Below are positions 5,499 to 13,613 of a stretch of 14,149 bases of DNA, piece after piece. The notes beneath the pieces are model-generated. The model was not told the DNA's origin and did no database searches. It saw nothing but the letters and a program-made list of their open reading frames with translations. Source of the DNA: Proteobacteria bacterium UBA6156 (GTDB lineage Bacteria > Pseudomonadota > Alphaproteobacteria > UBA2136 > UBA6156); the NCBI GenBank assembly GCA_002422365.1, contig DIUO01000031.1, positions 86,022 through 100,170 of the forward strand. The letters run 5' to 3'. The translations under genes were made by a program, and so were the position numbers. The stretch's first letter is position 1, and every line of letters begins with the position of its first letter.

Positions 5499-6907
5499 TG
5501 GCTCACGTTTCCCATACCCGTGACCCGTCGCTTTGGGAGCAGCCCTGGTGGCGCAAGCAGCGCCGGGATGGATTGGAGGAAGAGGTTGCCCCCATCCTGA
5601 GTGCCATGCGGCTTAAAAGCCATGGTTATCACACGCAGGCCCGTTCCGGCCGCCCGGAGGTAGTGGTGAAGATTGTCAGCGGGGCCATGGGGAAGGGGGC
5701 GGTCAAGAACATCATGGACTATATCGCCCGCGACGCCGATTACATGCGTGAAGACGGGCAGCAGACTATCGAGCTTGAAACCCAGGACGGGCTGATTCTC
5801 ACAACGGAAGCAGAGCGGGATGCGCTGATTCGGGATTGGGGACAGGATTTCGAGGCCCCGGAACGCTATAAACGGCAGGCTTGGAAGCGGGACTTGATCC
5901 AGCAACTTGAATACGAGCGCCGCCAATTAGGTTATCAGCAAATCCGCACCGGCCTTCCCGGCAAGGATGAGGCCAGACTGGCCGAACTCAACCTCTCTCT
6001 CAAAAGCCTCCGCTACAAACAGGGGGGCAAGGTCATAGACCTGAACATTAACGCCCCCAAAGATACCGTTCACATGCTCCTTTCCGTGGGAGGGCAGGGG
6101 CACAAGAATGAAGCCGCCAAGCAGGCAGTCCGCCAATTCCTGAATGATAACTTTGGCTCCAATGGCTATGAATATCTTATCGCCCAGCATACCGACACGG
6201 AAAATCTGCACTACCATGTCATTTTGAAGGCCCGGAACCGCATGACTGGGGAACGGCTGCAATTCGACAAGGAAGACCTGTTCAACCTCCGCCAGGAATT
6301 CACCTACCAGCTCACGATGTACGGGATTGAACGGGCGGCAACCCTCCGGCAAGACCGGGTGGCAACCTATGAAAGTGTCCGAAAACAGCGGGAAACCATG
6401 GAAACGAATCTGAACTGGTTTGAAAGCAAGGTAGCCAGGGCGCAGGCGGTGGATGCCTTCGGCGCCAAGGGGAATGCCCTGAAACAGACGGAACGCCTGT
6501 TGGGGATGGCAAAGGAAGCCTTAGCCAAGGCCTCCAAAGACGAGGCAAAGGGCCTCAAGCAGGAGGTTGTCGAACTAGAACAGCATAAGAAAGACCTTCT
6601 CACCCTCAAACCCGGCCAGTTTGAGAAGGAGCGGGAAGCGACGGTGAAGCAGATTAGCCAAGACCATGAGAAGATTATGGCAAAACGGGCGCTGAAGCCT
6701 ATTGAACTGCCCCCGGCCCGCCGGCGCCGCAAGGAGCAGAATGAGCGGGTTTGGACTAAACGGCATCAAATCCGGATTGAACAGACTATCCAACAACTCA
6801 AACGGGCACATAAAGGGCTTGATTCCGCAGGGCAGAAGACCAATCAGGCAACGATAATGATGTTGCATGACTTAACGCGTGGACTCAAACAACGTCTTAA
6901 AATCTAG
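5498..6907 (+). CDS. MOBP-family relaxase (MobA/VirD2-like)
   Basis: A 469-aa DNA relaxase that would cut one strand at nic, stay bound to the 5' end through tyrosine, and be carried through the type IV channel. Motif I: GAMGKGAVKNIMDYIARDAD (62-81), with Y75 the likely nucleophile. Motif II: H192 and S196 in HMLLSVGG. Motif III: HTDTENLHYH (231-240), where H231, H238 and H240 form the metal-binding HxDx4HxH pattern. Between motifs I and II lies a long charged helical insert (about 100-175), not typical of the shortest VirD2 proteins. The C-terminal 180 residues are basic and helical with probable coiled coil, a likely oriT or secretion-signal region. The gene is coupled to the mobC-like gene and ends back-to-back with the nuclease cassette. 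No toprim or primase domain is present. MOBP assignment is by motif; the subfamily is not determined. Confidence 0.9.
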   Translation: MAHVSHTRDPSLWEQPWWRKQRRDGLEEEVAPILSAMRLKSHGYHTQARSGRPEVVVKIVSGAMGKGAVKNIMDYIARDADYMREDGQQTIELETQDGLILTTEAERDALIRDWGQDFEAPERYKRQAWKRDLIQQLEYERRQLGYQQIRTGLPGKDEARLAELNLSLKSLRYKQGGKVIDLNINAPKDTVHMLLSVGGQGHKNEAAKQAVRQFLNDNFGSNGYEYLIAQHTDTENLHYHVILKARNRMTGERLQFDKEDLFNLRQEFTYQLTMYGIERAATLRQDRVATYESVRKQRETMETNLNWFESKVARAQAVDAFGAKGNALKQTERLLGMAKEALAKASKDEAKGLKQEVVELEQHKKDLLTLKPGQFEKEREATVKQISQDHEKIMAKRALKPIELPPARRRRKEQNERVWTKRHQIRIEQTIQQLKRAHKGLDSAGQKTNQATIMMLHDLTRGLKQRLKI

Positions 6908-8011
6908 CTAGCGCCCTAGTTCAACTAAGAATTTATCAAGTTTATCGAACATGAAATCGCTGGGATCATCGCCTTTGTCGAAACCTCTAAGCATAATACA
7001 AAGATCATCGCGGCTAAGACATAGAATCAGTTTTCCATGTTCTCTTAAGGCGCCCTTTCTAGCTTGAAGCGAGCTTTTATCTTCACCTGTTCTAGCAATC
7101 ATGATGGCGACTGATCTCATCGCAGTTAAGAATAGGTATTTCTCAGTTGTATAAATTTGATCTTGCTTGATGGGCTTCGCGTAGTTTTTGAATTCAAAAA
7201 TGACATACCTCGTCCTGAAATCCTGAGCTAAGGCTAACCAAAACGAGTGCTGTGGTACGAGTCTGGCGATAAGGTCGAATCTATGGAAGCCACCTTCGTT
7301 TTGCGGTTGGTCTTGCCAACTGGTCATCTCCTTATCAAAGAGAAGTTTCAAAGCTTGCGTGCATAGAGCTTCAAAGGTTGAGGCAGCTTTTCCATTTTTA
7401 CCGGCCACACTATTTTCAAGTTTTAGTGCGAGGTCGCTTCGTAGGCTGGTTTGTTTAGTTGATTTATTTTTGCGGGAGTGTGACTGGTGGGAGGATACGT
7501 TTGTTAAAAGCTGAAGTGCAGAGTCTTGTAGAGAACTCGTAGAATGACTTCTTGAGTAATGCAGAGGAGCTTCTAATGGAGGAAGCTCGGTATCAATGTG
7601 GTAAATTTTAATATCATTCAGGAAAGATATGAATCGCTCATTAAGATCAGGATCTTTGGATGACATTTCAAGGAGCTTACGTATCCCCCAAACTTCTATC
7701 CCCTCACCTATAACAATATGGCTGAGAGTTCCGAGATCGTAGGTTCCAATTAGTACACCACGGTCAGCACCAAGCCCTGTTTTATATCTGCTTACTTGGT
7801 TGACGCCGTTATTGATAAGACTCGGCTGGATACGGCTCGAACGGGAAAGCTTTAGTTCGAACACATATCGCTTGTTCTCGAATTCGGCAAAAATATCGGG
7901 TTCAATTAACTCAGGTCGATATGAAGCTTCTTTAACATTATAGCCATTGATTATTAAGATTTCTTTAACAAGCTCTTCAAATACTCGTCCTGGCGTTTGC
8001 ATAGGGTGCAT
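6908..8011 (-). CDS. Protein with two PD-(D/E)XK-like nuclease domains
   Basis: A 367-aa protein, apparently with two restriction-endonuclease-fold domains. Domain 1 (about 1-140) opens with FEELVKEILIINGYNV, as in Mrr/NERD-like nucleases. It then has P38-D39 (EPDIFAEF) and E52-L-K54 (FELKLS), a complete PD...ExK core. A serine- and lysine-rich linker covers about 152-195. Domain 2 (about 205-367) repeats the plan: FEALCTQAL with E214, D246 in RFDLIA, E273-F-K275 in IFEFKNY, and Q285. I do not recognise the full architecture. It lies as minus-strand cargo between the relaxase and the VirB operon, abutting the relaxase stop, and is visibly more AT-rich than both, suggesting separate acquisition. 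A role in DNA defence or inter-element competition is plausible. Alternatives are a DNA-repair nuclease or a lone restriction enzyme. The ATG at 8011 has a poor ribosome binding site; M4 is an alternative. Confidence 0.75.
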   Translation of the reverse strand: MHPMQTPGRVFEELVKEILIINGYNVKEASYRPELIEPDIFAEFENKRYVFELKLSRSSRIQPSLINNGVNQVSRYKTGLGADRGVLIGTYDLGTLSHIVIGEGIEVWGIRKLLEMSSKDPDLNERFISFLNDIKIYHIDTELPPLEAPLHYSRSHSTSSLQDSALQLLTNVSSHQSHSRKNKSTKQTSLRSDLALKLENSVAGKNGKAASTFEALCTQALKLLFDKEMTSWQDQPQNEGGFHRFDLIARLVPQHSFWLALAQDFRTRYVIFEFKNYAKPIKQDQIYTTEKYLFLTAMRSVAIMIARTGEDKSSLQARKGALREHGKLILCLSRDDLCIMLRGFDKGDDPSDFMFDKLDKFLVELGR

Positions 8012-8014
8012 ATC

Positions 8015-8047
8015 ATAATTACTCGCTCTTAGTTTCGAGCGAATTAT
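8015..8047. promoter_or_regulatory. Inverted repeat between the 99-aa gene and the nuclease gene
   Basis: TCGCTC (8023-8028) pairs with GAGCGA (8037-8042) around an 8-nt loop. The arms extend by ATAAT (8015-8019) against ATTAT (8043-8047), with a few unpaired bases on the left arm. It begins 4 bp upstream of the nuclease start codon. It could be an operator, an attenuator or a partial terminator separating the nuclease from the upstream 99-aa gene. No U-run follows on the minus strand, which argues against a simple terminator. Confidence 0.5.
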
Positions 8048-8072
8048 ACCCAGCGATGCGAAACGTTACCAG

Positions 8073-8372
8073 CTATAATCGGAATACTGGGTTTTGTTGG
8101 GAATTATTGAGAATTAAGTGAGCCAGTTGGTAATCGTGGGAAATACCCAAAATCTTCTTAAGATTGTTGAAAATATCTAATTCTTTTTGCGTAAGATAAA
8201 ATTTCTTTTGAAATTTTGGTGACAAATTTTGATTTAGTATGATGTTTATCGCTTCATCTGAGGGTGGTGATGCAATTATGTACATCATCGCGTCAGCGAA
8301 GTATTGCGGCGTAAATCCGGCATATTCGTCCATGACGAGGACGTTTTTAGAGGTCGTTTTATCGGTCATCAT
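8073..8372 (-). CDS. Hypothetical 99-aa protein upstream of the nuclease gene
   Basis: I do not recognise this protein. It is soluble, mostly helical by composition, with no signal peptide, membrane span or metal motif. The C-terminal half has a lysine-rich stretch followed by LKKILGISHDYQLAHLILNN, which could be a small helical bundle. Two adjacent ATG codons (8372 and 8369) are possible starts and neither has a clear Shine-Dalgarno. The gene shares strand and AT-rich base use with the two-domain nuclease gene 61 bp downstream, so the two probably form one cassette. It is transcribed divergently from virB2. In such a pair it might be a regulator, inhibitor or sensor for the nuclease; nothing in the sequence decides. 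It could still be a non-coding ORF. Confidence 0.55.
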   Translation of the reverse strand: MMTDKTTSKNVLVMDEYAGFTPQYFADAMMYIIASPPSDEAINIILNQNLSPKFQKKFYLTQKELDIFNNLKKILGISHDYQLAHLILNNSQQNPVFRL

Positions 8373-8479
8373 TAAATAATTGTGCTTGATACTTTCAAAC
8401 TACATATGGTTGCATCTGTGAGAGGAAATTGACGGGGAAGCTGACAACAATGCATCGAAAAATGCCAACGGAGAAATTT

Positions 8480-8785
8480 ATGAGAAAATCCTGCTTGATT
8501 CTTGTAGCTGGTATAACCCTTGCTGCTGGAACCTTCCTTTTATCGCCTGATTTGTTCGCTGCCAGTGCCGACCCCTTCAGCGAAATCGAATCGCGTGGCA
8601 ATGACTTCCTCGACTTCCTGCTGGGGCCAATCAGCAAAATTGCCGCTGGCCTTTTCATCTTCGGCTATCTCATCAAATTCATGATTACCAAGAAGTTTGA
8701 AATCTCCGAAGCCGCCATTTATGGCGTGTGCGCCATATGCCTTGCCCTGGCGCGGGATATCGTCAACTTTTTCTTCCAGTCTTAA
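8480..8785 (+). CDS. virB2: VirB2-like major pilin (TrbC/VirB2 family)
   Basis: A 101-aa pilin precursor, the subunit of the conjugative pilus of a VirB-type system. It has a long signal sequence with likely processing near LFAAS (about 26-29). Two hydrophobic helices follow: one about 52-69 (IAAGLFIFGYLIKFMI) and one about 78-97 (AIYGVCAICLALARDIVNFF), the classic VirB2 two-helix hairpin. The ATG at 8480 is chosen because GGAGA (8470-8474) stands 5 nt upstream. Longer in-frame starts at 8450 (ATG) and 8429 (TTG) lack comparable support and add charged residues before the signal. First gene of the operon in view; no virB1 transglycosylase precedes it here. virB3 begins 14 bp after its stop. 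Family call is by size, topology and gene order. Confidence 0.85.
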   Translation: MRKSCLILVAGITLAAGTFLLSPDLFAASADPFSEIESRGNDFLDFLLGPISKIAAGLFIFGYLIKFMITKKFEISEAAIYGVCAICLALARDIVNFFFQS

Positions 8786-8799
8786 GGGCAGGGGCGACT

Positions 8800-9072
8800 A
8801 TGCAGCATAAACACCCTGTCTTCAGGTCACTCACCGACCCGTTGCTTTTCCTGAAGGTGCCCTACCAGTTCTTCATCCTGAGTTGCATTGTGGGTGTGGT
8901 GTGCATCGTTATCCTGAATTTCCGGCTGATGGCGATTGGGTTGATGTTGGTACTGCACATTATCGGCATCATCATGACCCGCAAAGACCCGCGCTGGTTT
9001 GAAATCGTGCGCCTGCGCTTTGTCCGCAACGAAATGGACTTCAGCAGCAAGGGGAGGCGCTACCTTGCGTAA
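8800..9072 (+). CDS. virB3: VirB3-like inner-membrane T4SS component
   Basis: A 90-aa membrane protein. It shows the VirB3 pattern: a short N terminus (HPVFRSLTDPLLFLKVPYQ), two hydrophobic segments from about residue 24 to 60, then the characteristic RKDPRWFEIVRLR. VirB3 works with the VirB4 ATPase in pilus biogenesis. I take the ATG at 8800, preceded by AGGGGC, rather than the in-frame ATG at 8728 inside virB2. The stop codon lies inside the start region of virB4, giving an 8-nt overlap. Order between virB2 and virB4 confirms the call. Confidence 0.9.
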   Translation: MQHKHPVFRSLTDPLLFLKVPYQFFILSCIVGVVCIVILNFRLMAIGLMLVLHIIGIIMTRKDPRWFEIVRLRFVRNEMDFSSKGRRYLA

Positions 9073-11497
9073 CCTCATGCGTGAAAGCCAAAGCCGGTTA
9101 CGGATTGCGGAGAAGTTTCCGCTAAGCCAGGTATTGAATGACCAGAAAACCATTCTGACCAACCGGGGCAGTCTCACGCAGGTTATCAAGATTGAGGGAA
9201 AGAACTATTCCGGCATCTCGGAAGACGAGCTGGCGGGCTTCTTCGATAAGCGCAAAGCCTTCTTTGATAACTTGGGCCAGAACGTGAGCGTAACCATCTA
9301 TGCCCTCCGCAAGCGGGTGAGTGTGGAGCAAGACCTTGTGGACTTGGGGAATGATTATGCGAATGAGGTAAACCGCCTCCGTTATGACGACTTCAAGATT
9401 ATCTACCGCACGGAGCTTTACCTCGCCGTAAAGCTGGCCTTGCCTACCGGCCTTACCGGCAAGTTGGGAATGACTTCAAAAGGGGGTGGCCTAGAATGGG
9501 AGAAAATCCACCTGAAGCGGGTAGAACTGGAATCCAAGGTATCCGAAATTTCCAAACTCCTTGAGAGCTACAGCCCCAAATTGCTGCTGCACCAGCCCCA
9601 CTACAGCTACAACTTGTTGGATTTTTGGTCCTACCTCATCAATGCTGGGAAAAGTTTCCCGGTGCCAGCCCACAACCAGTTTTTGGGCCGCACGATTGGC
9701 CTGACCGACCTTGAATTCCGCCAGAATGACGGAGTGATTAAGGCTTACGACGTGGACGGAGAACGGTATGCGGCCATTCTCGGCATCAATATGTATCCGC
9801 AGGAAACTTACAGCGCCATGCTGGATATGCTCATGCAAATCCGCCACCCGTTCACCATCATGCAACAGGTGATTACGCAGGATCAGGAAGAAACGAAAGT
9901 AGGCATTCAGAAAAAGATCAATTCCATGCAGTCCATCGCGGAAACGCCCATTGTCGGCAGTACCTTCATGGGCCTGCGGATGGGCGAGTTATCCGAAATG
10001 GGGAATCTGGTGGAGGCGGGAGATATCCGCATTATCCAGCACAGCCTTAGCGTTATCGTTTACGGAACCAGCGAGGAAGACCTGGCCGAAGGTATCCGTA
10101 AAATCCGCTCCGCCCTGGCCCCACATGGTTTGAGCCTGATTGTCGAGAAGATGCACATGGAAAACGCCTTCTGGGCGCAATTCCCTGATAACGAACCTTT
10201 GAATGAACCCCGTCGCTACGAAGTGACAACCCACAACGTCAGCGACTTTATCACCTTCGCCACCAGCTATGAGGGATTGGATCGTTGTGCCTTTGGCAAC
10301 CATGGCGTGGCCTTGTTCAAAACCCGCGAGGACACGCAATTTAGCTTTACCTTTCATGCCGCCCCCAGTGAACAGGCCCCCGGCCATACCATGCTGATAG
10401 GCCCAACTGGCGGCGGTAAAAGCGTTCTGGCAATGAGCCTCTTGATGAATTGCCTCAAATATCAGGATGAAACATTCGGCCAGCCTTTGCGGATGCTGAT
10501 TTTTGACAGCGGGCAGGGGTTAGAAATCCCGGTACGCGCCTTCGGCGGGGAATATATCGACCTTCGGAACCCTGAAAGCCTGCCGATGAACCCGCTTATG
10601 CTGGACGACACCCCCGGCAACCGGCTTTTCCTGAACGAATGGATTGCCATGCTGGCCGGAGGGCTTGAAAGCCTCAGCGAGGACGACAAGAACCTTATCA
10701 ACAAAGCCATTGAAGAAGTCCTGAACCTGCCCCGCGCCGAGCGTAGCTTGGGCGCAACCCGTTCCGTCCTGCTGGAAAGGGGCAAAAATGACCTCCAAAC
10801 CCTCTATAACCGTGTCAAACGCTGGATGCCTTCCGAACAGGACGGTAAGTTTGATATGGCGTATGCGGCTTTCTTTAATGGCACAACCGATGCCCTGAAG
10901 TTCGATAAACGCATGGTGGCCTTCGATATGGCAAGCAGCCTCAAAAACAAGGATATCCTGGCCCCGATATCCGCCTACATCTTCCACGCCTTTAACAGCA
11001 CCGTAGATCATGCCTCCGGCCCGCATATCTTTTTCGTGGATGAAATGCAGCAATACCTTCAGAACGAGATTTTCGCCCCGTTCATCCTGAAGGTCGTGCG
11101 GGAGGCCCGCAAACGTAACGGGGTCCTCTTCGGCGCCGTGCAGGAGCCAAGCATCCTTATCCACAACAAGAACGGCCAAGCCATCGCGGAAAACCTTGTG
11201 ACCTTCATTGTGATGAAAAATTCAAGGGCGCGGGCAGAGGAGTATCAGACCTTGGGCTTTACCGACCGGGAAATTGACTGGATTAAGACGCCCACCGCTG
11301 GATATGAAGTTTTGGTAAAGCGGGCAGGGGGCGAAAGCGTCATTATCAATACCGACCTGAAATCCCTTGGCCACCATATCAATCTCTTCAGCGGCAAGCT
11401 GGACGACGTGTGGAAAGCCAACCAGTTCTTCAACTCTGACCCTCATACATGGGTTGAGCAGTTCCTTGGCTTCAAGCGGGAAAGGGCGCGGGCATGA
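9065..11497 (+). CDS. virB4: VirB4-family T4SS ATPase
   Basis: The large cytoplasmic ATPase that powers pilus assembly and substrate transfer; 810 aa matches the family (about 790-830). The N-terminal half is the CagE/TrbE/VirB4 domain. The C-terminal half holds Walker A GPTGGGKS (about 446-453, K452), Walker B FFVDE (about 656-660, D659/E660), and later conserved motifs including REARKRNGV and QEPS. I place the start at TTG 9065 because a strong AAGGGGAGG (9049-9057) lies 7 nt before it. The ATG at 9077 would be 19 nt away, and an ATG at 8999 would overlap most of the virB3 tail. The stop overlaps the virB5 ATG by 4 nt. All motifs are intact, so the system looks functional. Confidence 0.95.
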   Translation: MRNLMRESQSRLRIAEKFPLSQVLNDQKTILTNRGSLTQVIKIEGKNYSGISEDELAGFFDKRKAFFDNLGQNVSVTIYALRKRVSVEQDLVDLGNDYANEVNRLRYDDFKIIYRTELYLAVKLALPTGLTGKLGMTSKGGGLEWEKIHLKRVELESKVSEISKLLESYSPKLLLHQPHYSYNLLDFWSYLINAGKSFPVPAHNQFLGRTIGLTDLEFRQNDGVIKAYDVDGERYAAILGINMYPQETYSAMLDMLMQIRHPFTIMQQVITQDQEETKVGIQKKINSMQSIAETPIVGSTFMGLRMGELSEMGNLVEAGDIRIIQHSLSVIVYGTSEEDLAEGIRKIRSALAPHGLSLIVEKMHMENAFWAQFPDNEPLNEPRRYEVTTHNVSDFITFATSYEGLDRCAFGNHGVALFKTREDTQFSFTFHAAPSEQAPGHTMLIGPTGGGKSVLAMSLLMNCLKYQDETFGQPLRMLIFDSGQGLEIPVRAFGGEYIDLRNPESLPMNPLMLDDTPGNRLFLNEWIAMLAGGLESLSEDDKNLINKAIEEVLNLPRAERSLGATRSVLLERGKNDLQTLYNRVKRWMPSEQDGKFDMAYAAFFNGTTDALKFDKRMVAFDMASSLKNKDILAPISAYIFHAFNSTVDHASGPHIFFVDEMQQYLQNEIFAPFILKVVREARKRNGVLFGAVQEPSILIHNKNGQAIAENLVTFIVMKNSRARAEEYQTLGFTDREIDWIKTPTAGYEVLVKRAGGESVIINTDLKSLGHHINLFSGKLDDVWKANQFFNSDPHTWVEQFLGFKRERARA

Positions 11498-12258
11498 AGC
11501 CGGTTCTACCCCTGATAGTGCTTCTGGCGACTTGCGCCATGCCCGCCCACGCCTTGGTCGTATCCGACCCCGGCGCTTACGCCCGCATGGCCCAGCAAAT
11601 CCAGCAGATGCAGGATCAGCTCAAACAGATGGTCAACGTCGTAAGTGAGGCCAAGAAGATTAACGAGAACATCACCGGCAATCTTCAGCGAGGCCTAGGC
11701 ACCGAAGAAGATATCCGCCGCCTAAAAGGCGCGGTGGAGAAGATGATTCCGACCTTTGCCATGCAAGGTGTGCCGAACCCCAGCCAAAGCGACATGGAGC
11801 GTATCGGCAATGAGCTGGACAAGATTTTTGTTTCTAAAGAGAGCCAGCCGGTAGAGGCCGAACTGACCAAGGACCAACGCGATGCCTACCGCAAAAAAGC
11901 TATCAGCAATGCGGTGCGTTATTCCGAATTCGTCATTACCGATACTGAAAAATCAATGAACCGACTGGAGGACTTATCGCAGGAAATCAACAAAACCCAA
12001 ACCATGAAGGATTCCCAAGACCTCACCAACCGTTACATGCAGGAAATGATGGCAAACCAGGTCAAGTTGAACCTGTTGCTTGCTCAGCTAGTACGGGCGG
12101 AGAGTGCGACGAAAATGCAAGGCATATCAGCAAATGAGGGGGCAGAGGCTCGAAAATATACCTCGTCTGAGTACAATGAGATGATGAGTAAATACGGCTC
12201 TAAGTATTACTCGGTCAACCCTGACGCAGATCAACTCATGAAAGACCTCTCAAAATGA
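11494..12258 (+). CDS. virB5: VirB5/TrbJ-like minor pilin
   Basis: A 254-aa periplasmic protein, the minor pilus component at the tip in VirB systems. It has a signal peptide (about 1-20, cleavage after PAHA). Helical regions follow, including AYARMAQQIQQMQDQLKQM (about 28-46), the family's typical start of the mature chain, and a long charged coiled coil around 145-205. It overlaps virB4 by 4 nt at its start and the following lipoprotein gene by 4 nt at its end (ATGA each), so translation is coupled. The C terminus reads QLMKDLSK, much like the end of the next protein. Family sequences diverge strongly; the call depends on helical pattern, signal and gene order. Confidence 0.88.
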   Translation: MKPVLPLIVLLATCAMPAHALVVSDPGAYARMAQQIQQMQDQLKQMVNVVSEAKKINENITGNLQRGLGTEEDIRRLKGAVEKMIPTFAMQGVPNPSQSDMERIGNELDKIFVSKESQPVEAELTKDQRDAYRKKAISNAVRYSEFVITDTEKSMNRLEDLSQEINKTQTMKDSQDLTNRYMQEMMANQVKLNLLLAQLVRAESATKMQGISANEGAEARKYTSSEYNEMMSKYGSKYYSVNPDADQLMKDLSK

Positions 12259-12458
12259 ACAAGCATCTCTTTATAGCCCTCGCCCTCGTTGCCGTCGTTA
12301 TCTCCGGCTGCAAGGAAAAGAAGAAAGAGGCGGGCGAAGCCTTATTGTGCGGAAGCCTGGAATACCGCGCTGAACACCCGCAAACCTGCAAGGATTGGGA
12401 CAAATACTTCACGCCGAAGAAAGAAGCCGCAGACCTAATGAAAAAGTTGTCGAAATGA
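12255..12458 (+). CDS. Small lipoprotein between virB5 and virB6, entry-exclusion (Eex)-like by position
   Basis: A 67-aa lipoprotein. The signal peptide ends in the lipobox VISGC with the lipidated C19, followed by a lysine-rich run and two more cysteines (C32, C45). In pKM101- and R388-type VirB operons, to my knowledge, a small exclusion lipoprotein (eex) lies between the virB5 and virB6 homologues. Exclusion lipoproteins block entry of the same element into a cell that already has it. The match in place, size and lipidation supports that role, but the sequence is too short for a firm family call. A second VirB7-like lipoprotein is the alternative, less likely because one is present after virB6. 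Overlaps of 4 nt on both sides keep it in the operon. Confidence 0.75.
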   Translation: MNKHLFIALALVAVVISGCKEKKKEAGEALLCGSLEYRAEHPQTCKDWDKYFTPKKEAADLMKKLSK

Positions 12459-13606
12459 AACTGAGTATTTTCTTAATCTTTCTCGCCCTTTTTGGAATTA
12501 CGGCGGCTATCACAGCCCCTAAAGCATTTGCAGTTACGGCGGAGGACTTGCGCGGTAGCGAAGCCCCCGCCGCGACTGCGGACATGGGAACGGGTGAAGT
12601 TTCCCAGAAAAGCATCATGTATGAGCTTATCTCGGAAAATATCTTCATCATGCACCGTTTCGTCCTGAAGCTGTTTGACGATATCGCCAGCCAGACACGC
12701 GGTATCTTCATTATTGGCGTTTTAACCTATCTCTTCTTCACAATCGCCAAATGGTGGCAAACTCGCCAAATTCAAATCGCCAACTTCGCCGCCATGATGG
12801 CTGGTATGATGTTTGCCTATTACACGGTTTACATTCCCGGCACGTTTGAAGCCTGGATTTATGCCCCTGTCATTAAAACAACAATGAAGCTCACCGCCTA
12901 CATTCTGCAAAGCAGCGCCGGAGGCATCATTGGAGGCGGTGATCCCCTTCAAAACACCCTTGTCACGATGGAAGCCCAGATTGGCAAAATCATGAACATA
13001 GGAAATGTCCTAATGAGTAAAGGGCAGGATTCCGGCCTTCTCAACATTATCGAGGGCCTTCAATATACCCTTAAAGGCTTTGCTGTGAACGTCGTCTATA
13101 TGGCGCTCATGCTGGTATTTGGCATCATGTATATGCTGGGGATTATCGCCATGCACTTCCTGTTGGTATTTGCCCCTATCAGCATTCTCATGGGTTCCAT
13201 CCCAAGTATGCGTTGGTTACTGGTGAACTGGCTCAAAGCCTTATTCACCTACGCGCTGGTGCCGGTATTTGCGGGTGTTGCCATGGGCGCTACCCTATTT
13301 ATCCTTCAGGATGTGAGCGCCCAAGCTGCAGCTTGGGCAACCTCCTCATCCGATGAGCCGCCACCATCTTTGTACACAAAAGTCATCATCGTCGGCCTGT
13401 TCAGTTTCTACTTCCACCTGAAGGCCTCAGAATTCGCGGCCATGATTATCGGGGGCACCAGCAGTAACTTCGGCAGCGTCTTCGCCGCCACCACATCCTT
13501 CGGCATTGCGGGCGGCAAGCTCATGCTTGGCCGCGCCGCCACCCCTGCCATGAGCCAAATCAGCAGGGGTGCCCGAAGTTTGACTGAACGAATCCGAAAC
13601 AGATAG
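12455..13606 (+). CDS. virB6: VirB6-like polytopic inner-membrane protein
   Basis: A 383-aa inner-membrane channel component (TrbL/VirB6 superfamily). It has an N-terminal signal-like helix (1-26) and a short soluble region. Hydrophobic spans lie at roughly 82-98, 109-126, 205-231, 233-249, 258-284 and 307-322. A glycine-rich loop (about 154-162) and the conserved stretch WLKALFTYALVPVFAG (259-274) are features of the family. The start at 12455 overlaps the lipoprotein stop (ATGA); an upstream in-frame ATG at 12395 would lie within that gene and add a charged head before the signal. In VirB systems this protein contacts the DNA during passage. The C-terminal tail (about 350-383) is basic and probably cytoplasmic. 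virB7 follows after 7 bp. Confidence 0.9.
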   Translation: MKLSIFLIFLALFGITAAITAPKAFAVTAEDLRGSEAPAATADMGTGEVSQKSIMYELISENIFIMHRFVLKLFDDIASQTRGIFIIGVLTYLFFTIAKWWQTRQIQIANFAAMMAGMMFAYYTVYIPGTFEAWIYAPVIKTTMKLTAYILQSSAGGIIGGGDPLQNTLVTMEAQIGKIMNIGNVLMSKGQDSGLLNIIEGLQYTLKGFAVNVVYMALMLVFGIMYMLGIIAMHFLLVFAPISILMGSIPSMRWLLVNWLKALFTYALVPVFAGVAMGATLFILQDVSAQAAAWATSSSDEPPPSLYTKVIIVGLFSFYFHLKASEFAAMIIGGTSSNFGSVFAATTSFGIAGGKLMLGRAATPAMSQISRGARSLTERIRNR

Positions 13607-13613
13607 GAACCCC

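Noticed and set aside
8429..8479. Longer virB2 start (TTG 8429 or ATG 8450)
   Set aside because: It puts charged residues before the signal sequence and lacks a ribosome binding site as good as GGAGA before 8480.
8373..8479. Promoter for the virB operon
   Set aside because: TTGTGC or TTGATA can be paired only with poor -10 matches at acceptable spacing; a promoter is expected here but I cannot place it.
10520..11179. Long open frame (219 codons) on the minus strand inside virB4
   Set aside because: It lies wholly within an intact virB4 with complete Walker motifs and has no recognisable domain; it is a shadow of the GC-rich coding strand.
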